A DNA stretch of 64,000 bases from Liolophura sinensis (GCF_032854445.1 NC_088300.1:37414458-37478457), one strand, 5' to 3'; shown: positions 45,716-58,720, counted from the first letter of the stretch. Program-made: numbers and translations. Notes: generated by a model not told the origin, from the letters alone.

Positions 45716-46585
45716 GCTGGGAAATAGTACAGAAGTGTGCCAGGAAAAGACTAGGAAAAGTTAGATTCATGGGAATCATTCTCATCATCACTTATTGTCT
45801 TCTGGTGAAACTAGGCTGGACATTCAAGTTGCCTCCCCTGTCAACCATCAAAGCTTGAAAAATTGCTTTTCCACATGCCTCATTTTTTGACATACAACTC
45901 GTAAAGCTGTTTCCCTATTGAACTTTTTTATGTTAAAATTTGAAAGATGCATTCATCAGCAGGCTATTCTCGACTTCTGAACTGGCTTTAAGCGAGTCAT
46001 TTTGAGATGGTGTACTTAATTCATGGCTTCTTGCGGTGCGATACGCCAGTTTTACGTCTGTGTGTTGAACTGAAGATGTCACCGTGGTTGTGTTTGATTG
46101 ATTAGCAGCTCCTGTATACTCATTGCGCACTATACCATGCAAGCTCTTGTTTAATTCCAAAAGTCCAGCTTTTGTAGTGATCTCAAAGGGTTGGTCAGTA
46201 ATTTCCAGTAATAATAAAACCATTTATTGGTGTTAGTAAATTGTAATTTTAGCTTGATGCAATTTGGCATTTTTTCGGGGGGGGGGGGGGATAATACCTT
46301 ATATAGAGCTTATATTTTCAGTTTGTCTATGTCAGATTGTGTTTCATCTGTTCATCACATGTAGATAACCAGTGTTCAACAGGTCTGTAGAAAATTAAGT
46401 TTTCAATCTATGTAAGTTAGCATGTTAAGATGTTAAATGCCATAGTTTATTTTTACCGGTAACTTTGGTTTTATTGTATTACTTTGATAGAGGGTATGTC
46501 TGTAGCAATTATGTATATAGCCTAGTGTCATGTTCATCCATCATACATGCATAACTTTGTCACCTTTGTTTATAAAAAATGACTA

Positions 46586-46608
46586 AATAAAATTAAGGAT
46601 TTAATAAA
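46586..46608 (+). terminator. ERH poly(A) signals
   Basis: Two AATAAA hexamers at 46586-46591 and 46603-46608, about 870-890 nt beyond the ERH stop, within AT-rich 3' UTR-like sequence. The UTR also holds a 14-G run at 46277-46290. Confidence 0.65.
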
Positions 46609-46624
46609 GTACATCTGTGTGTTG

Positions 46625-46995
46625 GTGATTTAGTAATGAAGCAAAAACGATAGATCTACGACATTGTCTATAGTGTACTATAGTACACTGGAGAACAAAC
46701 AGTGTTAAAAAGAAAAAGATGTAGTGTCAATAGTATTTAGCTGCTAGCAGTGTCCCTCTTACATTCACGTTCTTGGGTAATATTTCTGAGAAAATTCACT
46801 TTGCACAATCCTTACACTGATTAATCCATGGTGTCTAGTATTATTTTGCGTGAACAAGAGCACCTTACATGTAGAAAAACCTGACCGAGAAGGGAGGGAT
46901 AAATAAACACTATCAGATGTCCATAATGGTGTGCAAAACAAAGCCCCAGCTGGCCCTCCACTTGATTGTTGTGCACGCAGGTCAGGAATGTGTTA
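46625..46995. other. No feature seen
   Basis: Unassigned sequence after the ERH poly(A) signals. Confidence 0.4.
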
Positions 46996-46997
46996 CT

Positions 46998-47158
46998 TGA
47001 CCATTACTTGCCCAAGGAATGGTTGACTTCACCATTACTTGCCAAAGGAATGGTTTACTTCACCATTACTTGCCCAAGGAATGGGTTACTTCACCATTAC
47101 TTGCCCAAGGAATGGTTGACTTCGCCATTACTTGCCCAAGGAATGGTTTACTTCACCA
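46998..47158. repeat. Minisatellite, 31-bp unit, 5 copies
   Basis: ACCATTACTTGCCCAAGGAA then TGGTTGACTTC repeats with few changes at 47000, 47031, 47062 and on. Confidence 0.92.
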
Positions 47159-47159
47159 A

Positions 47160-48045
47160 TTCATACAGACTGCCTACACAGAAGTGACATATTCATGAGT
47201 AAGGTGATCAACACTGATCAAATCAAACCTTTGGCTGGCTCAGTCTTACACGTGCATGGGTGTGTGCATATCTTTATGCTATCAAAACAACTGCACATGC
47301 ATGTTTTGTCATCACAAAATGGTTTAGAACCCTAATATGTGATTTGTGTGTACATGTCCTGTAAAAGTATCGGGATTTCGCTCCACCGCAGTTGTATTTC
47401 ACGCAACATGTAAACAAGATCAAAGATTGGCTGGACACGAGCTTCTAGGTCAATAAGATTGTTGACAAAAAAACCTGTAACTTAGATACTTTTAATGTAA
47501 TGTGGAATGTGTATTATGGTAGGAAACCAACCCTCGGTCTGGGAATGCTATATGAATGAAACCACATGACATTCAACAATGATCCGTCTTTAATTATGTT
47601 GGACAGAAACACCAAAGTTGGTCATGGTGTGACAAACTGCTCTCTTGAAGAGGGGAGGGGAGAGGGAAGGGGGGTCATGAGTACTAAATATTTATCCCCA
47701 ACACAAATTTCAATACACGTAGCTTGACCTTCATGAAATCTATTAATAAACCAAGAATGGTACCTACTAATCCCCATAATGACACGAAACTATCTTTAGC
47801 TTTGATTTTAGATGGATTGATTCTTTTCTTTAAATGGAATAATCAAAAACTTTTCACCTATGCAGTGGTGATCGCTTTTGTATGTCAAAGAAACTGGAGG
47901 GCTTGGTGTCGACTAATGACCTATGGCAAGTTGTTTGGGAACCTTTTCATTTGTGACATAATATTCAAAATATAGACTGGTGCTTAACTTTTTTCAAAGT
48001 ACATGTATTATATATAATTCACTTTAAACACAGCAGTCAGGGCCC
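47160..48045. other. No gene seen
   Basis: Unassigned. The 83-residue frame at 47724 has no splice or family support. Confidence 0.4.
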
Positions 48046-48048
48046 TAT

Positions 48049-48308
48049 TATTTATTTATTTATTTGATTTTACGCAGTACTCAAGAATATTTCACTTATA
48101 CGACGGCGGACAGCATTATGGTGGGTGGAAACTGGGCACAGCCCGGGGGAAACCCAAGACCATCCGCAGGTTGCCGCAAGACCTTCCCACGTACGGCCGG
48201 AGAGGAAGCCAGCATGAGCTGGAATTGAACTCACAGCGACCACATTGGTGAGAGACTCCTGGGTCATTACGCTGCGCTAGCGCGCTAACCAACTGAGCCA
48301 CGGAGGCC
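48049..48308 (-). mobile_element. Family 1 SINE, complete
   Basis: All segments from the ATTT tail to the head GCCACGGAGGCCCC. Flanked by GGGCCCTATTA and GGGCCCCTATTA, a duplication differing by one base insertion. Confidence 0.95.
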
Positions 48309-48440
48309 CCTCGGGCCCCTATTAGTCAAATGACTCTGACCAGTCGAGTGAAAACCGTGAATACTAACTACCAGTGTTCCTATCAAGTAGTTAAAACATA
48401 AAAGCAACCAAAAAAAATAAAGTCTTCAAATATACATATA

Positions 48441-49363
48441 TTTATTACATCCTTAAACAATAGTACAAGTTGTTAACCACTGCTGTCCCAAGGAGTATTT
48501 TTCACATGATCAACAACACCATGAATTCACGGACCACTAATATTCTACATACACAAATTCACACAAAAAACAAATATTTGGGACACCAGTTTGTAATCTA
48601 TAAAGGACTTGGTAAAAAAAAGTAAGCTTAAGCTCTCTTCTTATGAAGTAAATAAAGAAATCAACTACACTATATACATGTGGGTCCTGACAATTCTGAA
48701 TCCCTGACACTGCATTTGGTCTAACTTCAGGTTTTCATCAGGCCACATTTAGGGGCACTCAATAAAGTACAGAGAAACGGAAACTTTCAAAACCAGGTGT
48801 GTCCATAATTCATCAACGTTAGTATCTAAAGAAATTCTAAGCTTACCAAGAGAGGGGATCTGAGCAGATACCCTTGTCACACTGCGCTCGACACAAGAAA
48901 CAAAGTTTATGAACTACCTTTAATTCTTGGGGATCATTTTATGAAGACGCAAGACAGGCTTGGTGTACATCAGTGTGGACAAGGCTATATTGAACCGCTT
49001 AACAAAAACACAATGTCTTACCAAACATACAGAAGCTGAGGAGATCTGGGAGACATGAGAAGTGAGTGTGACTTGTACACAAGTGAAAAGGTTCCAAATG
49101 AAGGGTGCATCCACTTTCTAGACACTGAACCATTTTGAAAAATCTGGATACAAAACATTTTACCTCCAAAATTTGCTACAAATTTGTTCATGTGGCTGAA
49201 CCTAGTATCATCATAACTGTAATGATTTTGACTGGTGATTAGGAGCTTTAGGTTCTGAGATATAACCTTCATACATGTATATACTACACGTTTTTGTGAA
49301 AGGCACACAAAGTTCCATGGCCAGTTATTAGCCTTCCTTCGTACACTATGACTGAGATTCCTC
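48441..49363 (-). other. Probable 3' UTR and poly(A) signal of the sororin-like gene
   Basis: Follows the stop at 49364-49366 on the minus strand. A canonical AATAAA (reverse strand) lies at 48441-48446, which would give a UTR of about 0.9 kb. The 118-residue frame at 49018-49374 falls in this UTR. Confidence 0.5.
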
Positions 49364-52300
49364 TCAGCCCTCAATGCTCAATTCAAAGTTTTCTAGCTCA
49401 GCAAATTCCTTGTTCATTTTTTCTGCCCACTGAATTGCCTTCTGAGACACCTGAAATGAGAGTACATACAGTTAATCCAACAGATAAATTAGCCAGGTTA
49501 TTTCCATCCAAACAGCTGTTAGCTACAGATACATTGGTTTTCATCTTCTTTTCACACTTCCCTTTATGAAATAAATCCCCACGATGACGCAGGTTTTACA
49601 CAGTAATTCTTTTGATGGTTTTCAAGAAAGTGCAACAAATCAAGAAAGGCTTAGAAGTGAACCACAAAACTGTGAATTTCACTATAGGATCAGTTAAAGG
49701 ATACAAGTAAAGCTACCCCAAACACAGATTTATTTCAAAATAATAATAATAATAATATATTGTTTTTATATTTTTATTATTTTATATCTCTTCACAACCC
49801 CAGTATTTTATGCATATTTTCTGTCAATGGTCAGGATTTTTTTTTGGAAATCACATCATCGGTGAACTTACTGGGAACCCATGGCAGTTTAGCGCCCCAT
49901 GCTGAATCTACCCCCTACACACTTGTTTTTACAGCTATTACCGTTGCAACAGCCACATCAGGCTGCAGCTTAGAATTAATTTCCAGATTACCACTTAGGA
50001 AGACAGTATTTTAAATTTTTAGTCCCAAAGAAGAAAGTGGAGAAGCTTTTTAGATCCGCAACTTAGGACACAACTTAAACTGCGTATTAGGGAAAAGAAA
50101 AAATCATTGATTGTTTTCACAACAAACAAATATTTGTATTTATTTTTTTATGATTCTGGTGTTGAATCATACTGAGACTTTTGTCCAAGATGGAAATGTC
50201 TGACCTCTCAGTGCAGTACCAAGTCTTTGGTATGTTATTTATTTATTTATTTGATTGGTGTTTTACACCGTACTCAAGAATATTTCACTTATACGACGGC
50301 GGCCAGCATTATGGTCGGTGGAAACTGGGCAGAGCCCGGGGGAAACCCATGACCATCTGCAGGTTGAAGCCAGACCTTCCCACGTACGGCCGGGGAGGAA
50401 GTCAGCATGAGCTGGACTTGAACTCACAGCGACCGCATTGGTGAGAGACTCCTGGGTCATTACGCTGCGCTAACGTGCTAACCAACTGAGCCACGGAGGC
50501 CCTGTCTTTGGTATGACCTGACCCGGGTTTCATTCCAGGTTTCCGGACCTTGTAAAGGGAAAGAAAACACTCAATAAAGTATATATCAGATGACCATTAG
50601 ATAAGACCATTAAACGCTGTACAAGAAAATAGTTCACTTTGTTTATTCTAGTCTTTCAAACATCATATTCTATGGTGGTCTGTAGTGACCCAGAAGGATC
50701 AGCGATGTCACATCTATATTTTTGCTTGAAATAGTTCTCTCCAATCATGAAGTGTATTCGTAGATCTGTATGTATAAGTATTTTGAATCATGATACATAG
50801 CAGTATATCCGGGGTTAAGTGGCAAAAAACCTGATGGTCAGAAAAGGCTGCCATTGATTCCAAATGTTCAAATACAATTGAATTCTAAAAAAATAAATGA
50901 AACTATTTTTATGAATAGAGTTTAATGGTCTTTCATCTGACATATACTTTATGTTCGTGTTAGTCTTTGTATTGAACCTAGACCACGATGTTCGGTTTGG
51001 TCATGATGTCCCTCTAAGGGAGCTGTATACTTTTTTACATGTAAGGCTTTACATACATATATGCAGCTAAGACTGAAGTGTTCACCTATACTGCAAGGCT
51101 ATGGAAACTAGTGCTATATTGCCCTCATAACCTTGTCTTACATAACCATTTTACGTAACTGAACAGCTACTGTGAGTTCATCTCATTCTGGCTTCTTCCT
51201 TGGTAAGGTGGGCAAGTCTCAGCAACCTCCGGATGGTTGTGGGTTTCCCCCTGGCCACCATAATGATGGCCGCCCTAGTATAACTGAAGTACATGTACTC
51301 TTGTGTACGCCATAAAAACAATAATCAAATAAATAAATAAATCTTTAAATTTTAATTTAAAGGTCATGCAAATAATTAAACGGACAATGGATTACCTGAA
51401 GCAATTTCCAGGTAACCTTTTTACAGGTGAAGACCTGCAAACATACATACTTCTGACCTAAGATAATTGTACATTAAGTGAACATTGGTTACCTCTTTGG
51501 CTTTCTTGGGCTTGTGGACTTTACTGGCAACTTTTGGTAGTTCTGAAAAGAAAAACATCATTACTTTATTACCAGAAGATTACTGGCTGTTCGATTATTC
51601 TTGTAAAAGTGCTTAAGGTTGCAGAGTATCACAACATCATTAACAAAAAAAAGACTTTTGGTTGAAAGTGTGTGAAATTTGGTGCAAATTGCAACTTGTT
51701 GTTCATAAGATCAAATGTGCAATCCATCTGTTTTTTTTTTCATCCATAAAATGCAATAATGCCTTTGGGCCAGAATGTTGGAATGATTACTGAATGAGGA
51801 GTCCAACTGATCACTGGCATGACTAGCAGTATTTGAGCTGTAGTGTGGGGAGAACTAGTAAGAAATAGAGAACACTTACAGCTTTCACACAAGAATAAAA
51901 CATCCAAAATCAGAAAAAAGAGGTGTTATATATCAACCCCGCCCCCCCGCCAACCAATCTGTAAAACTTCAAGGAGCATTAAATATACATGTAGCTGAGT
52001 GTTCATATACAATATCTGTAAACATTCAACTACAGCTTGGCCTGCAGCTAGCAACTCTGTCAAACCAATACAAGAAAGCTCCAGATTAGTCACCGTGTAA
52101 ACCATATGTCAAATCTGCTTAGAAGGCACAAGTAATGCTCTTTTCCCAACAGAGACGCCAAAGGGAAGGGCAAGTATGAAAGTTGGACTGGTGGATACTA
52201 GTCACATGCCTTAACCACTGAGATAGATCCCAATACCTGTGGTTACAAGTCACACAGCTTACCACTAAGATACATCCCACTTGTGTGCTGAAGGCTACAA

Positions 52301-55300
52301 GTTACACAGCTTACCCTTATTGGTAAAGTGAGTTGCTTACATTTAAGTGTTGCTTACCTTCTTGTAGAACAAAGGGAAAGCCTTGCTTGGCTGTTATTCT
52401 GAAGTTGAGGTTGTCCATTGATGTGAGTGTGAGGATGACATGGAGCAATAGTCAGACATGGGCGTGACTGAACGTTTTTACAGGAGACACGCCCAGAGCA
52501 GGGGAGTCTAAAGTGTCATAACCGTAACGGGAATCCTCCAATGCTTTCAGGGCAAGTTTCTGAGCTCGACTTTCTGAGCTTGGTGTTGAAGTTGCCTGCT
52601 GTCCACTGCCAAGCTTTGCTCGTTTCCGTAAAGGTGGAGAGATAAATACACCACTGTCTCTCTTCACGTCAATGCACTGCCTTATTTTTGTTCAAATCTG
52701 TCATCCGCGGAGAGGATCTTTGGCTTCCTAAGGTTGTGTCTACAGATGTTGAGGACGCTGTATCAGAGGTATTGTTTGATTTTCTCTTCCGCAAATTCTG
52801 TCGCTGTGATGGTGTTTCTTTAATACTAGAGTTCCCAGAGACATCTACAGACATCTGGTTGGATGACATTCTAGTCATCCTGCTCTTTTGAACAATTTCA
52901 ACTGTTTTTGTGCTTATTTTTGGCTGTTGTTTCTTTAACACTTCCTGCTTTTTGGAACGTGAATGGGGCTTTCCTGTTTTGCTTCGTCTGCTTACAACTG
53001 ACTGAGAGCTGACCAGCCTTTACAGGTGACAAAATTAAACGCGGGTTAGAAAGACCTTCATTACTGTCAAAGTCGTACGCATCATGTGGTTGAGGAAAGG
53101 TAATACTCCCATCTGACTGGCCGGTTGTGTCAGGACTGTTCTCCTCATCACCATAGTATTCCTCCTCAGTCTCCTACACCACAATCAATCAATCAAACTT
53201 CAATCTTAATACCAATTCAACATAACATTCAATTTAGCTAGCAAGCAAGCGCATTTCTTTAAACAGGAACAGCATGGTTTACTTTCCGGGAATCAGGGAA
53301 TGGGAATCTAATCATCAGACTTTTTGCAAACAAAAACTACAGGAATCTGCATGTCTTGCTCAGTTGCTGGCCACAGTCATCAAATATTCCTGAGTATGGC
53401 TTGAAAAATCAATCAAATTAATAAATAAACTTTAAAAAAAAGCAAACAAGTGGGATTCACATGAAATTTTGTGCAAATGTTGACACTGAGCACAGGGCCA
53501 GTCAAATAAATTTTGGTGATCAAGACTGGTTCCAGAAATTTTTTAAACAATTTTTTTTCAACACTGACAGAAATGCAGAGTATTATCCCTTTGTTTGTAG
53601 TGATGGAATTTGTACTTTTAGCTGCAGGGAGGCTAGAGATCTCAAAGTACTCTTTAGTTGTAAGTCATCAGGTAGGCTTGATGTCATCCATATTCTCAAT
53701 TCATAGATTTGTCCTTTAAATTGTAACTGATAAGACACACTACGTACATAATGTCTCTTGGTAAGTCCAAACACTCTCTCACTTGGCAAGGATCAATGAT
53801 ATATTTGAAACAGGAAGCATGCATAAACAACAATAATCTAAAATCATGGATAATAGGATACAGACGCCAAATTCCAAACTACTCACTGTGAAAGCCGAAC
53901 TTTGAGAAGTTGATCCAGGTGTCGCTCTTGTTGTCTGCGAAAGACAGAGGAAGAATCATCATTATGTTTGATACTCTGACTCCTGAACCTGAGTCAAAAC
54001 ATGCAGGTTACATGTGAAGACTTGTGAACCCGAGTCATACTACACATGTAACATGTAAAAACACAGAACTCGAGTCATCCTATTTACATGATATGTGTAA
54101 TGACTCCTGAACCAGAGGTTATTCTACATATATACAAGTTTGTCAGGAACTTGCCACAGGTCCGGGGTTTGACGGCAGGTGTCCCAGTTTACTCTACCCA
54201 TAAAACTGGCCAACGCTGACTGTAGAAGTGTAAAATTCTTGAGTGTAGACTGTAGTGGTAAACAACAATCAAATAAATACATATATTCATCATCATCGCA
54301 GGATGATCATCATGACTAATCATCGCAGAGGATACTACCTTCCCAGCACACACAAGAAGGATTACATGCACCTATGACACAGCACATCTATTCTCTTGGA
54401 TAAGACCTTCAACTGAGGCAGCATTATATCTACATGGAGTATGAAATTAGAACGGGCCTGGTATAAAGTAACTCAATCTCTATGATACGACATATGTTAT
54501 GCTATCTTGAAAGCAAGCCATAATCCCCAACCCAAGGAAACAGTTTCAACAATGTGATGGACACTACTATTAGAGCTCTTACCAAGTATTTCTGAGAAAG
54601 TCGGGTTATTATTCGCATAGTTTGCTGGTGCTCTGTGTCTTGCACAGGTGTATCTGAAACATAGCCAACAAGGGATTGAAACCAACAACACACTTTTCAT
54701 ATGAAGGGAATGATGACAAAGATGTTTGGTACAGGTCTGAACCATTTATTCTGGCAACAGTATAATATGTTCCACTCACAGAAACTTCAACATATAAAAA
54801 GTGCAAGCTAAGCAGACACATATATATATATATACATATATATAAAAATAAAATGGTGGGCCCTTAAATCCACTCTACAACAGCAGCAATTTGTTGTATC
54901 CTCAATTTCTATTGAGGTTCGAAGAGAGAAGGATCTTTCAATTACTCATACATGTGTAAATCCATTTCACACTAGTTTTATGCAGAAAGTCCAATAAAGT
55001 GTTGATTTTTCCCTCTTCCAACTCGCGTTGTGCACATGTAATGCGTTGGGTGCATCCAAAATCCAGAATGTATCGGTGGCCATGGGTAGAAATCATGGAT
55101 AAAACAAAAACGGATGTGCATGTGATAACTGCAAGCCTTGAATGGAACCTTTAGAATTAATTTTTCTTGTTCGACTGAAAGGGCAAATTGTCCTTTCTAT
55201 TCTACATGCATGATGACTGATGAAATCATCACTAAGGCTCTTGAGATTTTAGTACACCAAACTTGCCATGATGAATTATTTTTGACGAGTAAGAAAGAAA

Positions 55301-56515
55301 TATTTCTGTGGATTTCAACGAGATTTCAACTTGGGAATGGATTTACACTTGCAGGCGTGGTAATTAAGTCATATTCTCTTTAATGTGCATAAAAATTGGC
55401 ATGTCAAGCCGCTTTAAAGTGAATTTAAGGCTGTAGGCTGTTAATCAGTAAAGGTAAGGCTGCCAAAATGGTAGCGCCCACAATTGTGGAGGTCTGTATT
55501 TTCGCATGAGACAAAACATGAGTTAAGTAGCTCTACTGTGGATCGTTAGCAAAGGTAAAAGTAAGTACAGTTCAATTAAATTAAATGTTTAGGTCTATTT
55601 TCAACAATTTTTGATATTTACCTGCGTTAACATTTAATTGTTGAATTCAAAAACGTGGTAGGTCTATTCTGCGAGGATAGATGGCCGGTAAATTCCACTC
55701 CACACGCTGATTTCTGATGTGGACTGAGAAGATATCGGTCTTTTCAATAACTCCTGCAAGTTTCAATCAATTCCAGACCAGATACATGCAGAAAATCTGA
55801 TAAAGTGTTGATGATGAGCTCATCGCTAAAATTGTTATTTAAGATTGTCTTGTCTTGTTAAGTTGATTTCCGTATCTTCTGGTGCACGGTTCTGAGATTT
55901 TAGTACACCCAACTAGCTATGACCTCATGACAGCACAAAGTTATTTCGACTCAAGAATGGATTTACACTTACAGGAGTGGCAATAAAGGTTCGGTTCTCA
56001 GCAATGCACGCCAGAAAATCGGCGTGTCGCAGTTTTGCAGTGGATTTAACAGCCAACTTCGTTCCGCAAAGTGCCTTGCGGAACGGACCTACCATGTTTT
56101 TGAATTCAATGATTAAAGGTTGAGACAGGTAAAGATGAGGAATTGTTGAAAACTGACTTCAACGTTTTGTTCAATTGAACTACAGCATGTCGAGGTATAT
56201 AATTTCTTGAACGTGCAAACCAATGGCGCTATTACTAAAATGCGTACACGTAAATTCCATGGTGAAGTACAGCAGGTATTACATCGTCGCTATGTGCGCC
56301 TTGTCACTCGGGGCCGGTAAGAAAACGCGAAACAGGTGCTTGCAAGTCGCAATAATGTAGGTTGTTGTTGTTGTTGTCCACTTACCATTGTTGTCGGTGG
56401 TCACTATTCATAAAAAGCTTTCAATCACTTCCATCTTCTTACCTGAATCAGATGTTCCATATCTTTCAGCCTTGTTCTTGGCTTGTCGACTATATTTTTT
56501 CCGTCTTGTGGACAT
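49364..56515 (-). CDS. Sororin (CDCA5)-like cohesion protein, central exon disrupted
   Basis: Exons: 56443-56515 (starts MSTRRKKYSRQAKNK), 54583-54653, 53887-53934, 52358-53173, 51493-51542 and 49364-49450, all with GT-AG ends. The C-terminus WAEKMNKEFAELENFELSIE matches the sororin domain (human ends AMNAEFEAAEQFDLLVE). Near 52510, YGYDTLDSPALGVSPV parallels human FGFEGLL...GVSPV, and SQRSSPRM parallels RRSPRI. Sororin holds cohesin on chromatin by opposing Wapl at Pds5. Outer exons join in phase. The 816-nt exon does not: the frame changes at a CAGTCAGT duplication (52997-53004) and at a run of five A (52685-52689), and a TGA lies at 52452-52454, possibly inside a missed short intron. Assembly errors, an unannotated intron or a decaying allele are all possible. 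Confidence 0.7.
50235..50503 (-). mobile_element. Family 1 SINE, complete and young-looking
   Basis: Perfect 12-bp target duplication GTCTTTGGTATG at 50223-50234 and 50504-50515. Contains tail, body, both box regions and head GCCACGGAGGCCCT. Lies in the last intron of the sororin-like gene, same strand. Confidence 0.97.
51170..51343 (+). mobile_element. Family 1 SINE, diverged 3' part
   Basis: From a B-box remnant (TGTGAGTTCATCTC) through GCAACCTCCGGATGG and CCACCATAATGATGGCCG to an AAAT tail. Confidence 0.85.
53365..53431 (+). mobile_element. Family 1 SINE tail fragment
   Basis: GCTGGCCACAGTCATC, TATTCCTGAGTATGGCTTG, AATCAATCAAATTAATAAAT. Confidence 0.7.
54930..56181. repeat. Complex repeat in the sororin-like intron 1: direct and inverted copies
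   Basis: Direct copies: about 54930-55440 and 55725-56060 share TTTCAATAACT/TTTCAATTACT, AATAAAGTGTTGAT, GAGATTTTAGTACACC and AATGGATTTACACTT in the same order. Inverted arms: 55569-55710 and 56035-56181 share CAGTTCAATT, TTCAACAATT, TTACCTG, TTGAATTCAAAAAC and GGTAGGTC. A perfect 9-bp hairpin (GTTCCGCAA / TTGCGGAAC) sits at 56061-56084. Confidence 0.7.
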
Positions 56516-56559
56516 TGTAAATTCAACAATTATACTTCAGCAAACACTCACGCGATAAC

Positions 56560-56605
56560 GTTCTATTTGAAAATCGAGCGCAAATGACGCACGCATGCGC
56601 TCAAG
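56560..56605. promoter_or_regulatory. Candidate cell-cycle promoter motifs of the sororin-like gene
   Basis: Upstream of the ATG at 56515: TTTGAA (CHR-like) at 56566-56571, an E2F-like TTTGCGC on the minus strand ending near 56577-56583, and an NRF-1-like CGCATGCGC at 56592-56600. These sit 50-90 bp from the start codon. Motif matches this short are suggestive only. Confidence 0.4.
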
Positions 56606-57021
56606 GGGAGTAACGCCTAGAGAAATTATGTCCCCTGTCGCTTTCGTTTGAACTATTTTCTTCTCGCTCTTATGTCCTGTTGTGAAAGCTGCAGTTGAAC
56701 CTGGGATTAAGATACAACTGAGACTAATTTGTTTTAATCTCATGTTGAACATTCAACGTCACTGAAATGACGTAATCCGTTCCTTTACAGACATCTGTTG
56801 GTATCCCATTTCGATGAAATATTTTAGAAAAAAAAAGTTCATGTCTTAGAGGACTCTAAAAGGGAATTGCGAAAAAAAACACACACACACACAAAAAAGG
56901 TTTTCAATCATAATACTCCTACTCATAAAAAATATTGGTACCGGTAGTTTCTCTCACTGTGTGATAACTAAGTCAAGATGTGAGATAAATTCCGACATTT
57001 TCGGGAGGGATTGGAGGCCTT

Positions 57022-57400
57022 TATGATTGAGTGAGTGAGTGAGTGAGTGAATGCTTGGGGTTTAACGTTGAACTTAACAATTTTTCAGCGATATGATGAC
57101 AAAGGAGTCCGTAGAGTCCATGAATGTGTAATGTGCTTCCTTGTTGCATGACAGACTTCCATCGCTCTTTTACATAGTGCTGCTTCACTTATTTAAGGCA
57201 AGTAAGGCTCCTCGCTTGAGCAATATACCGATAAGGGTCAACCAGTCGTTGCACTATCCCCTGAATGCTGAATGCCAAGCGAGGAAGCTACAACTTCCTC
57301 TTTTAAGGTCTTAGGTGTGACCTGACCCAGAATTGACCCTAGATCTGCTGCTCCCGAAGCGGACGCTCTACCAGCTGTGCTCTCTGGGCCTCTGTGACCT
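57022..57400 (-). mobile_element. Family 2 SINE, complete
   Basis: GTGA microsatellite at the left, GCTTGGGGTTTAACGTTG (reversed tail), GGTCAACCAGTCGTTGCAC, then the head with ACCAGCTGTGCTCTCTGGGCC near 57370-57392. It lies between the sororin-like and CRIPT genes. Confidence 0.9.
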
Positions 57401-58720
57401 AGTGTTCAACCTGCTAGCGTAACAAAATGACCCATGCAGGAGCCTCCGAGGTTGTGTAATTATTTCACATAACATCAGTCCAACAATAAAAACATAATGT
57501 GTACACAAATTACCCTTTTAGTATGTTTGGTTTTATTCTCATAAGTAACAGATATACAATGACATAACGATCTTAGTTTTTCCACAAAACACACAAAGCA
57601 CAGTTATGTTCTGTGTATCTGTAGGCCTACTTGTATGACTGGGGCACAGGTATTCATAATGCAAGGCTGAAAATGTCTAGCCTCAGCTAGCATCAGATCT
57701 ATATGTTTTCTTACTATTAATACACTTGTCTTGGCACTATTTTTTTCATTTGACAAAGCCTATTCTTCATGCCAAATTACCTCAAGAAACTTGTAATTTT
57801 TTTTCATTGACTTGATTGTTTTTTAACGCCCTACTGAAAACTACCACAAATTTGTAACTTCACCAGTCAAATACACTGCAAATAGCAGAAGAAACTTTAA
57901 AATGGCTAAAAGCAATCAAAATTCACAGTTCAAAACAAGCACTAATCTTGTATTGCTGACATTTAACATGCTTTAACAAGTGAACCAGTCTGACTTTATT
58001 TGCAAAGGGAAAGACTTCAGTTTATGTCCATTGGGGGGAAAAAGGGCTTCAAATTTCTCCAAACTGGGTATTTATATATTAAGGCTCACCTAAAGAAACT
58101 GCCATGTCACCTGAGACAAACTGAAATATATTTCGTTCAGTCAAAGAGTACTGAAGCCACATTTCGGATGTTTGCATCAAATCTTGTCCCCTTGAAGGAT
58201 AATTAACTTCTCCAACAAGTCTCACCAAATCTCACTCAGATTCTGGAATTTTTGCAGTCCTTTTAGGTATGTGAATGATATCCAAAAGCTCCACCTTCAA
58301 CTCATTAATAAGTTAAAGACTTTCAGAAATTCTATCATGCTAAAGAACTATCCAATCAGGGAATACAGTTACACGTAAACCATTTCCTTCACGGCTTTAG
58401 GCAAATGTTGTTGAGAATTCTACTGTGCGTTGTGAAGCAGAAGTACAAAAAAACATTGTTGAAACATTGTTAAATGTTAAAACCGAAAGCCTACAGACAG
58501 ACTTTTCACAATAATGATCACTGAATGCATCCAACATTTCCATAATGAAATGAGTAGATTACTGGTGGAACAATATGCTGTTAAATAGCATACAATAAAC
58601 TGATATCAGTAGACTGATCTTTTTTTACACATCAAACATTTACATCCTATGTTAAGGACCATCATGACAGTGGTAAGACGCGGGTACATATTTTCAACTC
58701 GATCACAGGAGCGCAAAGAA
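57401..58720 (-). other. Probable 3' UTR of CRIPT plus spacer
   Basis: No other gene seen. Poly(A) signals on the minus strand appear at 57995-58000 and near 57532, so the UTR is about 0.7 kb or 1.2 kb. The 68-residue frame at 58000 falls inside it. Confidence 0.45.

Noticed and set aside
49018-49374. 118-residue minus-strand frame
   Set aside because: Overlaps the terminal exon and 3' UTR of the sororin-like gene in another frame; no family match.
54150-54285. Another family 1 SINE copy
   Set aside because: Only a loose likeness (GTGTAAAATTCTTGAGTGTA, CAATCAAATAAATAC); too decayed to list with confidence.
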